Origin: JACKBC01 sp041391125
Lineage (GTDB): Bacteria; Chloroflexota; Anaerolineae; Caldilineales; Caldilineaceae
DNA: 64,000 bases
Reading direction: 5' to 3'
Assembly: GCA_041391125.1 (NCBI GenBank)
Contig: JAWKON010000004.1
Coordinates: forward strand, 62,001-126,000
Of the stretch, positions 36,447 through 46,996 are shown in pieces. Position 1 is the first letter of the stretch, and every line of letters begins with the position of its first letter. The notes beneath the pieces were generated by a model. It saw only the letters and a program-made list of their open reading frames with translations. It ran no database searches and was not told the origin of the DNA. The translations under genes were made by a program, and so were the position numbers.

Positions 36447-36522
36447 CAGGGTGACAGGCTCAGTCACCCTGTCACCCTGTCACCCCCTCACCTTGTCACC
36501 CTGTCACCTTGTCATCCTACCA
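36447..36522. repeat. GTGACAGG/CACCCTGT octamer-type repeat
   Basis: GACAGGGTGACAGGCTCAGTCACCCTGTC forms a hairpin followed by about seven CACC(C/T)TGT octamers. It is related to 59258-59335 and 62094-62341, and lies immediately after the protease stop on the minus strand. The rest of 36254-36446 shows no gene. Confidence 0.65.
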
Positions 36523-36525
36523 TCC

Positions 36526-39266
36526 CTACCTCTGCGTCAGCGGTAAAAACAGCTTCCGCCCCGCTGCGCTGCCACCGGTTTCGACTGTGAGGAGGCCGCT
36601 GTCGAAGACGATGAGCGGGTTAAATGTGGCCCATTGGGGCGCTGCGCCAGCAATGTGGAATTGGTCAGATCAAACGCTTTCGGCTAAGCCCCCTTTCACG
36701 GCAAAGAGCACGGTAGAGCACATTAGCGCCGTTGCCGTTGAGCGTTTGCGCAGCTGTCGTTACGGCGGGGATTGCGTGAACGCCGACCGGCCGTGGCGTA
36801 TCCACCTGCCACGTATAACCGTCGGCAAATTCGCTGGCTTCCACCCCCGCATAGCTCAAACAGCGGACGCAAAAGTCAATTGCAGATCGCTGTCCGCTAT
36901 GCGCAAGCCATCGGCATTGCGCACGTTGATGGGGACGCGCACTTCTGCCCGCCGGGTGCAGCGCTCAAGTCCGGTATCCAGATCAAGCTGGCTAAAGACG
37001 GCGCAGGCGGTGGCGGAAGTGCTCAATAGGTTGGCGGCGTCGTCCAGCGCTTCCACCTGATAACAATAGCGTGGCAACATCCAAAGGCTCGTCATCGATG
37101 AACGGCGGTTGGGTAGTCTGGCCAATTTCGCCAAAGGTCTGGCCTGCGCGCAGCATCAGGTAGGTAGCTACCGCCATGCTATTTGGCAGCGCCGTCCACG
37201 CTAAACGCATGGTGGAAAATGCCGGGTATGAGGGTCAGCGCGAATGACTCTTGCGGGCGATCCGGCGTGGGGGCGGGCGTGGGCGCCGTCGTTAAGAGCA
37301 GCGCCACATCATCCACAAAAAAGCTGCTCACCTGGCTCTCATCGGTGATCGTTTCGAATGCGAGCGTCGTTTGCCGGCCGGCCAGTGTGGTCAGATCAAC
37401 GGTGCGGCGCTGCCAGTCGTTCGTGTTGTTTTCTGCGCAGAGATCGAACGCGGTTATCGCTTCACCATTGACCAACAAGGCGGCGCTGTCATAACCGCAC
37501 GCATCATCCGACAACGCCTGGTAGTAATAGACCAACGTGATCGTCTCGGCGGCGGGCAGATCAATTGTTTGCGCCAGGCGGCTGGTTTCCCGATCACCAC
37601 CGCCCAGCCACGCCACATACGGCCCCGAGCGCGGCTGGAACGCTGCGGGCAGGTCGGCCTCACTGAGAATGAGCGCCCCCAAAGCGCCAAAATTGCTCGA
37701 TTGTTCGTCCCATGCACCATCGGCTCCGTTGTCGAACGAGCCATTGCGCAGAACGGCGGCCGGTCCTGCCGTGGGCTGCACGGTGGGCTCTGTGGTGGGT
37801 ACGGGTGCGGCCCCCTCCAAGCGCACATCGTCCACATAAAAGCTGGAGGCATGGGACTCATCGGTCTCCACATGAAAAGTGAGCACGATCTGGCGCCCGG
37901 CATAATTGGTTAGATCCAAGGCGGCGGGCGTCCAATCGGTTGTGGCCTGGTCAGCGCACAGGTCGTAGGTGGCCATTATGTCATTGTCGACGCGCACGGT
38001 GGCGAAATCGTATCCGCATTGATCTGTGGTGAGAATCTGATAGGTGAAGCGCAACGTGATCTTGGTCGCGGCGGGCGCGGTCACCTGCTGCGCCAGATCG
38101 GACGTTTCCAGATCGGCCCCGCCCAGCCAGGCCGCGTAGGCGCCGTTGGGCGTGACGCCGCCCAAGTTCGAAGCGGGCAATATCAGCGAACCCACGCCGC
38201 CGTAATTGACCGAATTTTCAACCCAGCCCACGCCGGCGCCGGCCTCAAAATCACCATTTTGCAGCGCATTGGCCGCGGCCGGTATAGTAGGTGTTGAGGT
38301 CGGTGTAAAGGTTGGGGTGGCCGTGCTGGGTGGCTGATTGGTGGGCGTTGGCGCATTAGGCGTCGCAGTGGCAGTGCGCGTGGCAGTAGCAGTGCTGGTT
38401 GAAACAGGTGTGGCAGTGGGCGCTGGCGTAGGCTGAGCGCCCACATGGCTATTGATCCAATCGCGGAAAAAGGAGACGCGCGTATAAACGCCATAATACT
38501 GTGGCCGCGCGCAGCCCTGGCCGTAACTCACAACGCCCACTTGCGTCCAGACGCCGTCGCCGTTGCGCACCACCAGCGGGCCGCCGCTATCGCCCTGGCA
38601 CGAATCTTTGCCACCCTGTTCAAACCCGGCGCAGATGTTGCCGTCGGTAATGCCGCCGCCATAGGCCGTGTCGCAGACGCGGTTGCTCACCAGCGGCACC
38701 GACACTTCCTGCAGCACGTTGGGGCCGGCGCCGCCCTCGGTCAGCGCGCCCCAGCCAGTCACGGTGCTCAGCACGCCGGCCTCCATCAACGCATCATCGG
38801 CCGGGCTGGCCGCCAGCTTGACGATTTGCACGCGGTTGTTGAGCGTGACCGGCGCACTCAATTTGAAGAGCGCAATGTCGTTGTCGGGGAAATTGTAGTT
38901 GGGGTGGATGATGACCTGGCTGACGGTGGGGCGCTGTTCGGTCCCCTCATTTTGGGCCAAATTATGCTCGCCCAACACCAGATCGAAGGTGGACGGTGGA
39001 TAGACGCCGCCCCGCTGATCCTCCACACAGTGCGCCGCCGTCAGCACCCACTGCGGTGCGATCAGCGAACCGCCGCAGCCAATGGCGTTGTCGTACGTCT
39101 GCCACGGATATTCACCGGGGTCCGCCGGCTGCCCGCCCACAATCTCGGCGTCGTCGGGGCTTTGTCCGGGTTTGATGGTCTGGCCGGCCGAAGGGGTGAT
39201 ACGCCACAAAATGATAAGACCAATGATAACTAGCAAACCAATAGCTTTGAATAACTTCTTGCTCAT
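36526..39266 (-). CDS. Secreted multidomain trypsin-like serine protease with C-terminal K-L-F-L-P-L tail
   Basis: ATG 39266 follows AAGGAAGG. A signal peptide (LFKAIGLLVIIGLIILW) precedes an S1 trypsin domain: IVGGQPADPGEYPW, LTAAHC (His near 77), DNDIALFKL (Asp), GKDSCQGDSGGPLV (Ser near 225). A Thr/Pro linker follows. Two copies of a roughly 140-residue beta domain (residues about 339-480 and 502-655) begin LQNGDFEAG / LRNGSFDNG and end SSFYVDDV. The main frame ends at 37179. With frame changes near 37215, 37060 and 36860 it continues through a fibronectin-III-like part (MRLAWTALPNSMAVATYLM) and a cohesin-like strand set (VRVPINVRNADGLRIAD) to KLFLPLTQR at 36526. Likely surface-attached. 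Confidence 0.87.
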
Positions 39267-39402
39267 CAACACCTTCCTTTGCATTTATAGTGGTGTATTG
39301 TGAGCTTATCATATCAATAAATCTTCACTTTTGCACTACGAGATCAGCAAAGCAGACCTTTTTAACGTTCGGGTCAACTTCTATTGCTAAGAGCATGTGT
39401 AG

Positions 39403-39435
39403 CGGCCAAGACTTTTCGGGGAAAAGTCTTGGCCG
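39403..39435. terminator. Perfect hairpin downstream of the lectin gene
   Basis: CGGCCAAGACTTTTC and GAAAAGTCTTGGCCG are perfectly complementary with a GGG loop. It lies 63 bp beyond the lectin stop and 137 bp before the protease start, so it may insulate the protease promoter. No strong U-tract follows on either strand. Confidence 0.65.
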
Positions 39436-39497
39436 TAACTTTAGGAATTGGAGGATGCGTTTTTCGCAAGCGCACGCCACCTGCTTTACAATCGTGT

Positions 39498-39842
39498 TTA
39501 GAAAGTGTACTTGATCTCAATCACGCTCATCACACCTTCAACAATGGTGCTCCACTGGCCGGTAAATTCGGCGCCGTAGGAAGCCGCAATTGCTGGTCCC
39601 AATTTTTGCGCTTCGTCGTTGCTCCAGAGAGGACCGGCCAGTACACTCGTCGTGAATTCATGGGTTCCGGCATTCTGCACTTGCAATTCCACTTCGATAA
39701 CGCTCATCTGGCTTTCAACCACTGTCACCCACTGACCGGTAAATTGCCCTTGGTGAGCCGCCGCGATTCTAGGGCCAACTTTTTGCGCCTCGTCATTGCT
39801 CCACAGGGGGCCCGCCGGGATGTTAACTTTATAAGTTGCCAT
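39498..39842 (-). CDS. Mannan-binding lectin of the MVL (Microcystis viridis lectin) family
   Basis: 114 residues, the length of cyanobacterial MVL. Two homologous halves are obvious: AGPLWSNDEAQKVGPRIAAA (from residue 10) and AGPLWSNDEAQKLGPAIAAS (from residue 69), each followed by FTGQW, a (V/I)VE and an MSVIE strand. MVL is known as a homodimeric lectin binding the Man-beta-GlcNAc-GlcNAc core of oligomannose, with some chitin-degrading activity reported. The identity to my memory of MVL is very high for another phylum, suggesting horizontal transfer. No signal peptide is seen, as in MVL. ATG 39842 has AAGGAG about ten bases upstream. Divergent from the first SARP regulator. Confidence 0.95.
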   Translation of the reverse strand: MATYKVNIPAGPLWSNDEAQKVGPRIAAAHQGQFTGQWVTVVESQMSVIEVELQVQNAGTHEFTTSVLAGPLWSNDEAQKLGPAIAASYGAEFTGQWSTIVEGVMSVIEIKYTF

Positions 39843-40098
39843 GATATTTAATCTCCTTATATTATAGACATTGAAAATTGGTTCGGGTCGGAAATTATCT
39901 CAAGTTATTTCCTGACATAAACGACCTCACTACCAGAGGAATCTGCGTAACATGTGTCAATCCTTTCCAAGCGAGTTAGGACATACGCAAGCCTAGAGTA
40001 ACAATCGCCGAATTGACAATGCCTTCCCCTCCTGACGATCCACAGGTGCTGCGTAAGTCGTGAAAGTTACTGTTTCATTGTTTTTCTCCTTTGATTTC

Positions 40099-40126
40099 TT
40101 GACATCTAAAACCGATGGGGTACAGT
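40099..40126 (+). promoter_or_regulatory. Promoter of the first SARP/BTAD regulator
   Basis: TTGACA (40099-40104), a 16-bp spacer and TACAGT (40121-40126). The leader contains a TCTCTCAAC/GTTGAGAGA hairpin (40143-40194) before the operator array. The rest of the 450-bp divergent region towards the lectin holds no further recognisable element. Confidence 0.5.
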
Positions 40127-40240
40127 ATGTTCGTGGATTTGGTCTCTCAACAACCGGTTTGCAAATCACCCTTTCGGGATATTCAGTTGAGAGAGAGCGA
40201 ATCCGTATCTGTACTGCTGGCCTCAGTTTAGCCGCCCATC

Positions 40241-40295
40241 GCCACCCAAGCGCCACCGCCATGCCCAAAAAGCGCCACGAAAACGCCACGAAAAT
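40241..40295 (+). promoter_or_regulatory. Operator array: five direct repeats on an exact 11-bp pitch
   Basis: Units start at 40241, 40252, 40263, 40274 and 40285. Four begin GCCAC, the third is degenerate (GCCCA). The consensus with the other two arrays is GCCACGAAWWC. Direct repeats on an 11-bp pitch are the known binding mode of SARP/OmpR-type domains. The array abuts the ATG at 40294, so binding would also cover the translation start. Confidence 0.65.
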
Positions 40296-43169
40296 GCCAT
40301 CTCTGCATCTAACCTGTTTCCAATCCTTTACCACCACGCTGGACGGCGCCCCCGCCGCCTTTCGCAGCGCCAAGGGCCGCGCCCTGCTCATCTATTTGGC
40401 CGTGGAGCAGGATCGCGCCCACCAGCGCAGCACGTTGGCCGGTCTGCTCTGGCCGGATGAGCGCGAGGACCGCGCCCGCAAGAATCTGTCGCAGACATTG
40501 CTGGAGGTGCGCAAGGCCATTGGCGATGTCGATGCGGCGACTCCTTTTTTGTTAACCACCGCCCAAACCCTGGCCTTTAATCCGCAAAGCCAGCATCAGC
40601 TCGATGTGGCCGATTTTGGGGATGCGCTCCAAAGCGGCGACTGCGCGCGGGCGGCGGCGCTCTACAGCGGCCCCTTTCTCGACGATTTCACCATCACCGA
40701 CAGCGACCTTTTTGAAGATTGGATGCTGACCACGCGCGAGCGGCTGCACCAGCAGATGCTGACGGCGTTGAGCAAGCTCACGACGCAGCAGGAAGCGCAG
40801 GGTCAATTGGAGGCTGCGCTGGAGAGCGTGCGCCGTCTGCTGGAGTTGGCGCCCTGGCAGGAGGAGGCGCACTGTCAGCTCATGCGGCTGCTGGCGCGCA
40901 GCGGGCAGCGCAGCGCCGCCCTGGCTCAATATGACACGCTGACGCAGATGCTCATGGACGAACTGGGCGTGGCGCCGGCGCCGGAGACCGATGCGCTTTA
41001 CGACCAGATTTTGGCCGGAGAGATTGAGCCGCAGCAGAGCGGAGCAGGGCCGCACGCGCCGTCTCCCTCGGCCATTGCGCCAGCGGAACCACCATTTCAA
41101 GCGCTGGCGCAGCCGCCCCATTTTGTGGGTCGCCGCGCCCAAATTGAGGCGTTGCGCAGCCGGATGAGCGCGCCCGGCTTGCAGATTCACGCCATTGTGG
41201 GTATGGGCGGCGTAGGCAAAACCACGCTGACCACGCAGATCGCGCACGCCGCCCGCGCCGCATTTCGCGATGGCGTGCTGTGGGCCAATCCGCTGACCAG
41301 CAACCCGCTGGATACGTTGGCTTCGTGGGCCAGCGCCTACGGCTATGATTTCAGCCAGATCAGCGAGTTGGGCAGCCGGGCGGCGGCGGTGCGCGGGCTG
41401 TTGGCGCAGCGGCAGACGCTCATCGTCATCGACAATGTGCGGCGGGTCAGCGACGTTGAGCCGCTGCTGCCCAATGGGGGCGACTGCGCGGTGCTCTTTA
41501 CCACGCGACCTGGAGGCGGCGGCGGCGCTCAACGCCGAAACGCTGCTGCTGGATGAGCTGGATGAAAGCGAGGCGCTGGAGCTGCTTGGCGGGCGACGGG
41601 GGGATGCGGCGGGTCGAGAGCGAGCTGGCGGCGGCGGTGGAAATCTGCACGCTGTGCGGCGATCTGCCGCTGGCCGTGGAGATTGCGGCCAGCGACGCCA
41701 AACGTTTGGCATGAAGCTGGCGCAAATGGTGGAGCGGCTGGGTCACCAGCAGCAGCGGCTGGCGCTGGAAATCAGCGACCGGGCGGTACGCTCTTCATTT
41801 GAGGTGAGCTGGGCGGCGCTGGATGAGGAGTTGCAGGGAATCTTTCCCCTATTGGCCGTCTTTGAAGGGCGCAGCTTTACAGCAGAGGCGACGGCTCATC
41901 TGGCCGAACTGACTGGGGCTTGATGCTGAAGATCGGCTCTTTTGCGCTATCCACGCTATCCCTGGTGCAGGAGGAAGCGGAGAATCGTTGGCGGCAGCAC
42001 CACCATTGGCGGATTTTGCCTTGGAGAAGTTGGGCGCCGGTACAGAGACTTTGAGCGATGGCGCGCTATTTACTATCATTTCTCTGAGAAACACCAGACG
42101 GATTATACAGAACTTGAGGGCGATTGGGGTGAATGGTGATGAGCGCCATTGAGGTGGCGCATCGCTTGCAGCAGCGGCATCGTTAATGATTTTGTCCTAT
42201 TGCTTACTAATTTTTGGCTTACAAGAGCCAGATACACGGAAGCGTTGCAGGTCATTGCATTTCGCGGCAAGAGGCCGCACTCGCTTTGGGTGATGAGATG
42301 CAATTGCCAGGCTGCTTGTATTGTGGGGCGAGATTTGTATTGAACAGAGTGACTATGCCGAAGCGGAAGAACATCTACAGACAAGCTACGGCGCTTTATA
42401 GTGCCCAGGGCAACCGCTCCGTTACGCGGGGCGCGCTACCATCAGGCGCGTATTGCGATTGAACAGAATCGGTATTCGCTCGCAAGTGAGCATCTGGCGC
42501 AGTGCCTCATAATCCGTGAAGAATTGGAGGATCGCTTGAATTGGCCAAAGTCTATTATCGACAGGCTCGTCTCCACGATGATTATGGTCCCAATCTCGAC
42601 ATGGCAACGCAGATGGCCAATAAAGCGTTAACCATTCAGCAAAAGGCCAATGATGCCCTGGGCATGATCCGCACGTTGCGCACCCTGTCCCAGATTGCCA
42701 GCACTCCGAACTGATTACGGGCGGCAAAACAACATGGCGAACAAGTTATGACAGATGAGTGAGAAAATCGAAGATCGTACTTCGAACTGGCGGCCAGCTT
42801 ATATGTCCTCTCACGTTCATTTATCTCTTTCTGATGAGAGCACCAAGTTGACTATGGCGGAGCGTAGCCTGCAATTGTATGGAGAGATTGGCAAACTGCC
42901 GGTCAGGCCATGTTGTTGAATCAGCTGACGAAAATTTATATTGCCACCTCGAATATGAGCAGGCCGCCCAAATGTCCGCAGCACTGAGCTATTTCTAACA
43001 AGTTGGGGATAATTTAGGCGTCGCCTACGCTATGCAATATAGTGATGCTGCACTGGGACATCTAGATGACAGCAAACATCTATGGCAAACTGCCGTCCAG
43101 ATTGCCAATTCTATCGGTCAGGGCTTGGTACGGTCGCTAACCGCGCGGCTTTCCCAAATTGATACGTAG
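40294..43169 (+). pseudogene. SARP/BTAD-NB-ARC-TPR transcriptional regulator, heavily frameshifted
   Basis: The intact frame runs to 41556: an OmpR-like winged helix (SLHLTCFQSFTTTLDG, KGRALLIYLAV, LAGLLWPDEREDRARKNLSQTLLEVRKAIG), the BTAD helices (LDDFTITDSDLFEDWMLTTRERL), then a STAND NTPase with P-loop IVGMGGVGKTTLTTQIA and Walker B LIVIDNV. After 41510 the frame changes at least eight times. Recoverable pieces include LLLDELDESEALELLG, DLPLAVEIAASDAK, RSSFEVSWAALDEELQGIFPLLAVFEG and TPR-like YHQARIAIEQNRYSLASEHLAQCL. The gene ends GLVRSLTARLSQIDT at 43169. ATG 40294 is chosen over 40261 because the family starts at PSLHL. Probably a dead or decaying activator. Confidence 0.85.
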
Positions 43170-43215
43170 TTCTCATTCCACATACCAAGTAATCGACAAG
43201 AAATAAGTTCAGCTC

Positions 43216-43249
43216 AGGTGCGACGCACTTCATGAAGTGCGTCGCACCT
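43216..43249. repeat. Perfect 34-bp palindrome
   Basis: AGGTGCGACGCACTTCA and its exact complement meet at CATG with no loop. It lies 47 bp after the end of the decayed regulator. Confidence 0.9.
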
Positions 43250-43298
43250 AAATCTACAAGTTATTTCTAAACGATTACCAAGATTCCTTATGCCTTTT

Positions 43299-43378
43299 TA
43301 TACTTAGCTCTGAATGAGAACTGAGTTTGCTCTGTTGAGCCTATTGAAAACTCCGGTTCTCATCTCAACCGCACTATA
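43299..43378. repeat. MITE-like element, copy 2 (80 bp)
   Basis: Reverse-complement homologue of 11587-11671: GCTCTGAATGAGAAC, GTTTGCTCT, GAAAACTCCGGTTCTCAT and CAACCGCACTATA align with copy 1. Ends are TATACT and ACTATA. The internal stem is less perfect than in copy 1. Confidence 0.7.
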
Positions 43379-45113
43379 GGATGGTGACTGGGGTTGTTTA
43401 TTGGATTACGATCATGGGTTGTGTCCTACATCTCCACCTTCATCTGTCCAACCGGCAATATTATATATTTGGCGCCACTGGCGATAGAGACGACCACAAT
43501 TCTGTCGGTATTGAGCCGATTGGTAATTTCTTGAATTTTCTTATGAAGGTCAGAGGGGTTGATAGTTGCGACTATTTGGGGCTGTATCGCATAGACACTA
43601 TCTTTAGCATAAAATTGCTTATACTGCTCTGCAATTCTTCCAGATTTTGGAAGACAGGCTGCCCTCGTTCTTGCAATGTCTATACTCCACGTTTGCCAAT
43701 GTTTGGGCGAATGATCGCCGTGGAAAATCTCCTCAAACACGTTGGAAGATCGGATCTAAAATTGTCGCACCTGCGTCAGTATGGTCTGTCCGCTTAAGGG
43801 TGTATCTTGGCCGGGTACTCAAAATCTACAGTTCGCACATCTTGTGTACGCAGCAAACCAGTGCCATTGTTGGTCAGGAAGTGTTGCCAATGCGAATCCA
43901 GGAGATCGGGGACGTACTCTTATAAGGTTTATGTGTTGCAGTCGTCTAATATCCGCAACATTTCGGATTGAATCAACGGCCGGATAGTGCGCAATTGGGT
44001 GAACAGGTGTTGATTCTGCGAAATGCTTCGGGTGACGGGAAGACAAATATGCCCTGCAACCCTAGAATCGAAGCTGGCCCCGCCTGCAAGCAACCAAAAC
44101 GTACCGGCAAACAGCTCTTCCAGCTGTAAAGGGGTGATCGCCAGTCGGTGGGCTCGATCCGTTGTCGAGCAACTCATTTTCCAATACGGCATGTACCTGG
44201 GCTTATGTGGTCGGTTCATCACGCCAAAGCGAAAGCAGAATGGCCCACCTCATGGGGAATGACTGCGCGGCCGCCGGTGGCCAACACAAAGATTTTGTAC
44301 CCAGGACGGCAGCCCTATTAGCACATAAGATTACAATAGGAAATTTAGTCGAATCTCAGTCTCTCTTTGCGCTGGAAAATAGGTGACAACGGCTGTATCC
44401 GTGGACAAAAAGCGCAGCTGCTTTCAATGGCTCAACACATTCATAGGCCATTATATCGGCCAGAAAAAGCATATGCCCTTCCCAAGTAATCTTGGTAGCG
44501 TCGTTACCTGACTAGCACGTGTTGCTGCTGATGACAGCCTGTTGGGCCAGGCGTAACCGTGGCGCACTTGTACATGAGTTCAGCATTAATATGCATGGCG
44601 GGGAGCATTCGGATCAATTGAGCGCCTGCGGCGTTATGCTTCCATTCCCCAACAGGTTGTGATAGCGACAGCAAGCTGATGCCAGCATAAAAAGCCCGCC
44701 CAGGTGCCGAAGTTGCTCGTAATCAAAATTATCGAACGCAAGTGGTCAACTAATCTCTGAGTACGCCGCAGACGGTCGGGATAGAGCGGTGCAATGGCCG
44801 GGAAGAGTCATCCACTGGGTCAAGCTCTTGGAGCAGAGCGTTGTCTAGTGGACGTGGATGTTCTGCACTTTTTCACGAAATTGCTCGAACTCAGTTACTT
44901 TATCTGGCTGCCTTCGCGGCTATTCGACTTAACCTGTACAAGACCCAATCCACTACTTCATCATACGCCCAATCCGCGGAGGCGGTACGCTTCATCCAAC
45001 TCTGGCGAAGCAAATCACCAGAAATGATAAAGCGGCCATTAAGGCCGTGCCATTCGCCGCCCCACTGATCCTGCTCTTGACCAGATATGATCAAACAATG
45101 TTTTTTCAGACAT
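43379..45113 (-). other. Coding remnants of an unrecognised minus-strand gene
   Basis: No intact gene is seen in this 1.7-kb stretch. An ATG at 45113 with a good AAGGAG starts a product (SEKTLFDHIWSRAGSVG) that is broken within 25 codons; protein-like pieces follow in different frames, including GRFIISGDLLRQSWMKRTASADWAYDEVVDWVLYR near 45000 and WEGHMLFLADIMAYECVEPLKAAALFV near 44430. The 104-residue stretch 43426-43740 (IVATINPSDLHKKIQEITNRL, then IVVVSIASGAKYIILPVG) could be its C-terminal end. I do not recognise the family. Confidence 0.35.
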
Positions 45114-45253
45114 TTGGTTGCTCCTTGTTTGTGAGGCATCAGTAAAGTTACAAGCAGAAGAGAACGAGGGAGATCAATTTCAAGAGAAGACGCTATGGCT
45201 GTAATTGTACCGAAGGTATTGTTTGAACATACGCTACTCCGCTCTATTAGAAA

Positions 45254-45776
45254 TCAGCCCCAACCAGGCAGCGCCTTCCAATCTGCCCTGTCTAACTGGG
45301 CCGCCCGCAGATTGGCCTCATCCAACACAGCGCCGCGCAGATCCGCGCCTGCAGATTGGCGCAATAGAGAATGGCGCCATAACCGGCGCCTTGCAAGTCC
45401 GCATTGCGCAAATCCACCCCGCAACAAGGCGCCGCGCAAAGATCCCGATTGCGCATTTCCAGCAGCCGGACCAGTCGACCAGACTGGCGGCCTCTGCCAG
45501 ACAGGGGTCGGCGGCGGGCGGTTGAATCACGGCGGCCAATGCCTCCCCTGATTGGGTTGCCTGTGGTTGGTCCATGACCAGCAGTTCCGGCGCCATCTCT
45601 GGCTTCTCGGGCATGCTATTGCTGTGTAAGCAGCGAATCGCTGGCAAAGAACCGGTCAGCGACCGCGGATAGGTCGCCATGTGGCCTAAAAAGAAGACCA
45701 ACGATATGATCAAAGTCAATTGCCATACATATTGATGCGGCATCTCGCGATAATTATTTTCATTGCTTGTCTCCAT
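45254..45776 (-). pseudogene. Membrane-anchored pentapeptide-repeat protein, two frameshifts
   Basis: ATG 45776 opens a product with a membrane segment (LTLIISLVFFLGHMATY, residues about 20-37) and a Pro/Glu-rich middle. The C-terminal part, in two other frames, is a pentapeptide solenoid: VDLRNADLQGAGYGAILYCANLQ, then GADLRGAVLDEANLRAAQLDRADW. Frames change near 45460 and 45345. Pentapeptide proteins form right-handed beta-helices; roles range from gyrase protection to scaffolding, and nothing here decides. An 11-bp-pitch operator array lies 49 bp upstream, linking it to the SARP regulators. Confidence 0.62.
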
Positions 45777-45824
45777 TCTGCTGGATATGATTTGTTCTGC
45801 AGAAAGTATATATATCTATTTAGC

Positions 45825-45878
45825 GCCTCGAATTCGTCACGAATTCACGATAAAACGCCCGCATAACGCCACGAATCA
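45825..45878. promoter_or_regulatory. Operator array: five direct repeats on an 11-bp pitch
   Basis: Units begin at 45825, 45836, 45847, 45857 and 45868 (spacings 11, 11, 10, 11). The clearest are GTCACGAATTC and GCCACGAATCA. They match the arrays at 40241 and 47590 and lie on the plus strand upstream of the minus-strand pentapeptide gene. Confidence 0.58.
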
Positions 45879-45898
45879 ATCAGCAATTACCCACACAA

Positions 45899-46012
45899 TG
45901 TCATTAAGTTAGCGTCATGGCGATTGCTCCAACTGCAACGCACGGCGGACCCACCTACACAAGTTTATCAATTGGGGACGCCGTACACCAGTCTCCGCTA
46001 ACTGAATGGCAT
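45899..46012. repeat. Palindrome, CTGCAACGCACGGC family, member 3
   Basis: ATTAAGTTAGCG (45903-45914) pairs with CGCTAACTGAAT (45997-46008), and CTGCAACGCACGGCGG pairs partly with CCGTACACCAGTC. It is larger than member 2 and similar to member 1. Confidence 0.6.
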
Positions 46013-46183
46013 TGATTACCCACAATCAGCTTATTGCCCTGAAAATTGCCACACAAACACAAGGCACAAATGGGGACGATTTTCATCCCCCATGCTTTTA
46101 TAGGCGTCCCGCTTTGTGGCTTTTGGTCGAACGCGCGAATGGATTATTGCTCGCATGACGCCAACCCTTTGATTGTAGCGAAA

Positions 46184-46845
46184 TCAAAACTTGGTGGCGG
46201 CATCGCGCAATTCCACATCATTAAAAGCCAGCGCCACATCGCCCAGCAGCATCCACGACAGCCCCACCGCCACGCCCACCCAGTCGCCGATCAGTAAAGC
46301 TTTTGATGATGAACTCGCCGCAGCGGCGCTTGATCTTCAGCGCGCCGGTGACAAACGGGCGCTCGTCGAAAGCGGCCAAAGCGGGGGAAGCGCTTGGCCA
46401 AAAGCGCTACCGGACGCTGATACCACCCCAGCACATGATCAGTTGCGGTTAAACGTAAATTGATGCGATTGTCCCTTGAAGGACGCGTGGCTCAGCGTGC
46501 GGTCCACATGGGCGGACACAATGCACACATGCTGCCGCGCCGTTTCCAAGGACGTTAGCACCACCGCCAGCCCGGTCAGCGCGAAACCGGCCATCACCTG
46601 AAACCAAGACCGCCCAACGCTGGGCATCCAGCCGCCGTAAAAGAGCATGCGCGGTCGCCGCTCCGGCTCAAAACGCCAAATGAGCCTGACAAGCAGGCGC
46701 CAGCGCCGCCGCTGTCTCCACATTGGCGCCGCAGCTGCTTGCTCCCCCGTGTGCGTGGCATGATGCAGCACTCCAGATCGCGATTGGCCACTTCATAACC
46801 AAAAAACTGGAATCTTGTTGCGTGACGGGCGAAAAAGTTGACCAT
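46184..46845 (-). pseudogene. Unrecognised membrane protein gene, frameshifted
   Basis: ATG 46845 has AAAGGAAC upstream. The product begins VNFFARHATRFQFFGYEVANRDLECC. It continues in other frames with MLFYGGWMPSVGRSWFQVMAGFALTGLAVVL (membrane segment), FVTGALKIKRRCGEFIIKSF and IGDWVGVAVGLSWMLLGDVALAFNDVELRDAATKF, ending at 46184. At least three indels are needed. Two membrane segments and an FVTGALKIKRRCGEFIIKS basic strand are visible; no family recognised. It may form an operon with the gene at 46997-47442. Confidence 0.45.
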
Positions 46846-46996
46846 GGGAGTTCCTTTCGGGTTTGCGGGTTGCGAGTTACGGGTGGCGAGTGGCGGTGGA
46901 CGCCACAGAATGAATTCTGTGGCTGATATGGGAAACCGGTTAAAACCGGTTAAGCGCCATGACCATAACGTGCTTTAGCACGTTTGCCGTAGCAGG

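Noticed and set aside
36235..37060. Plus-strand frames between the VapC-like gene and the protease
   Set aside because: The minus strand in this region encodes the fibronectin-like and cohesin-like end of the protease; the plus-strand reading contains only repeat-derived and antisense codons.
41500..45200. Phage or integrated plasmid remnant
   Set aside because: No integrase, portal, terminase, replication gene or attachment repeat; fragments fit a decayed SARP-TPR gene and unknown small genes.
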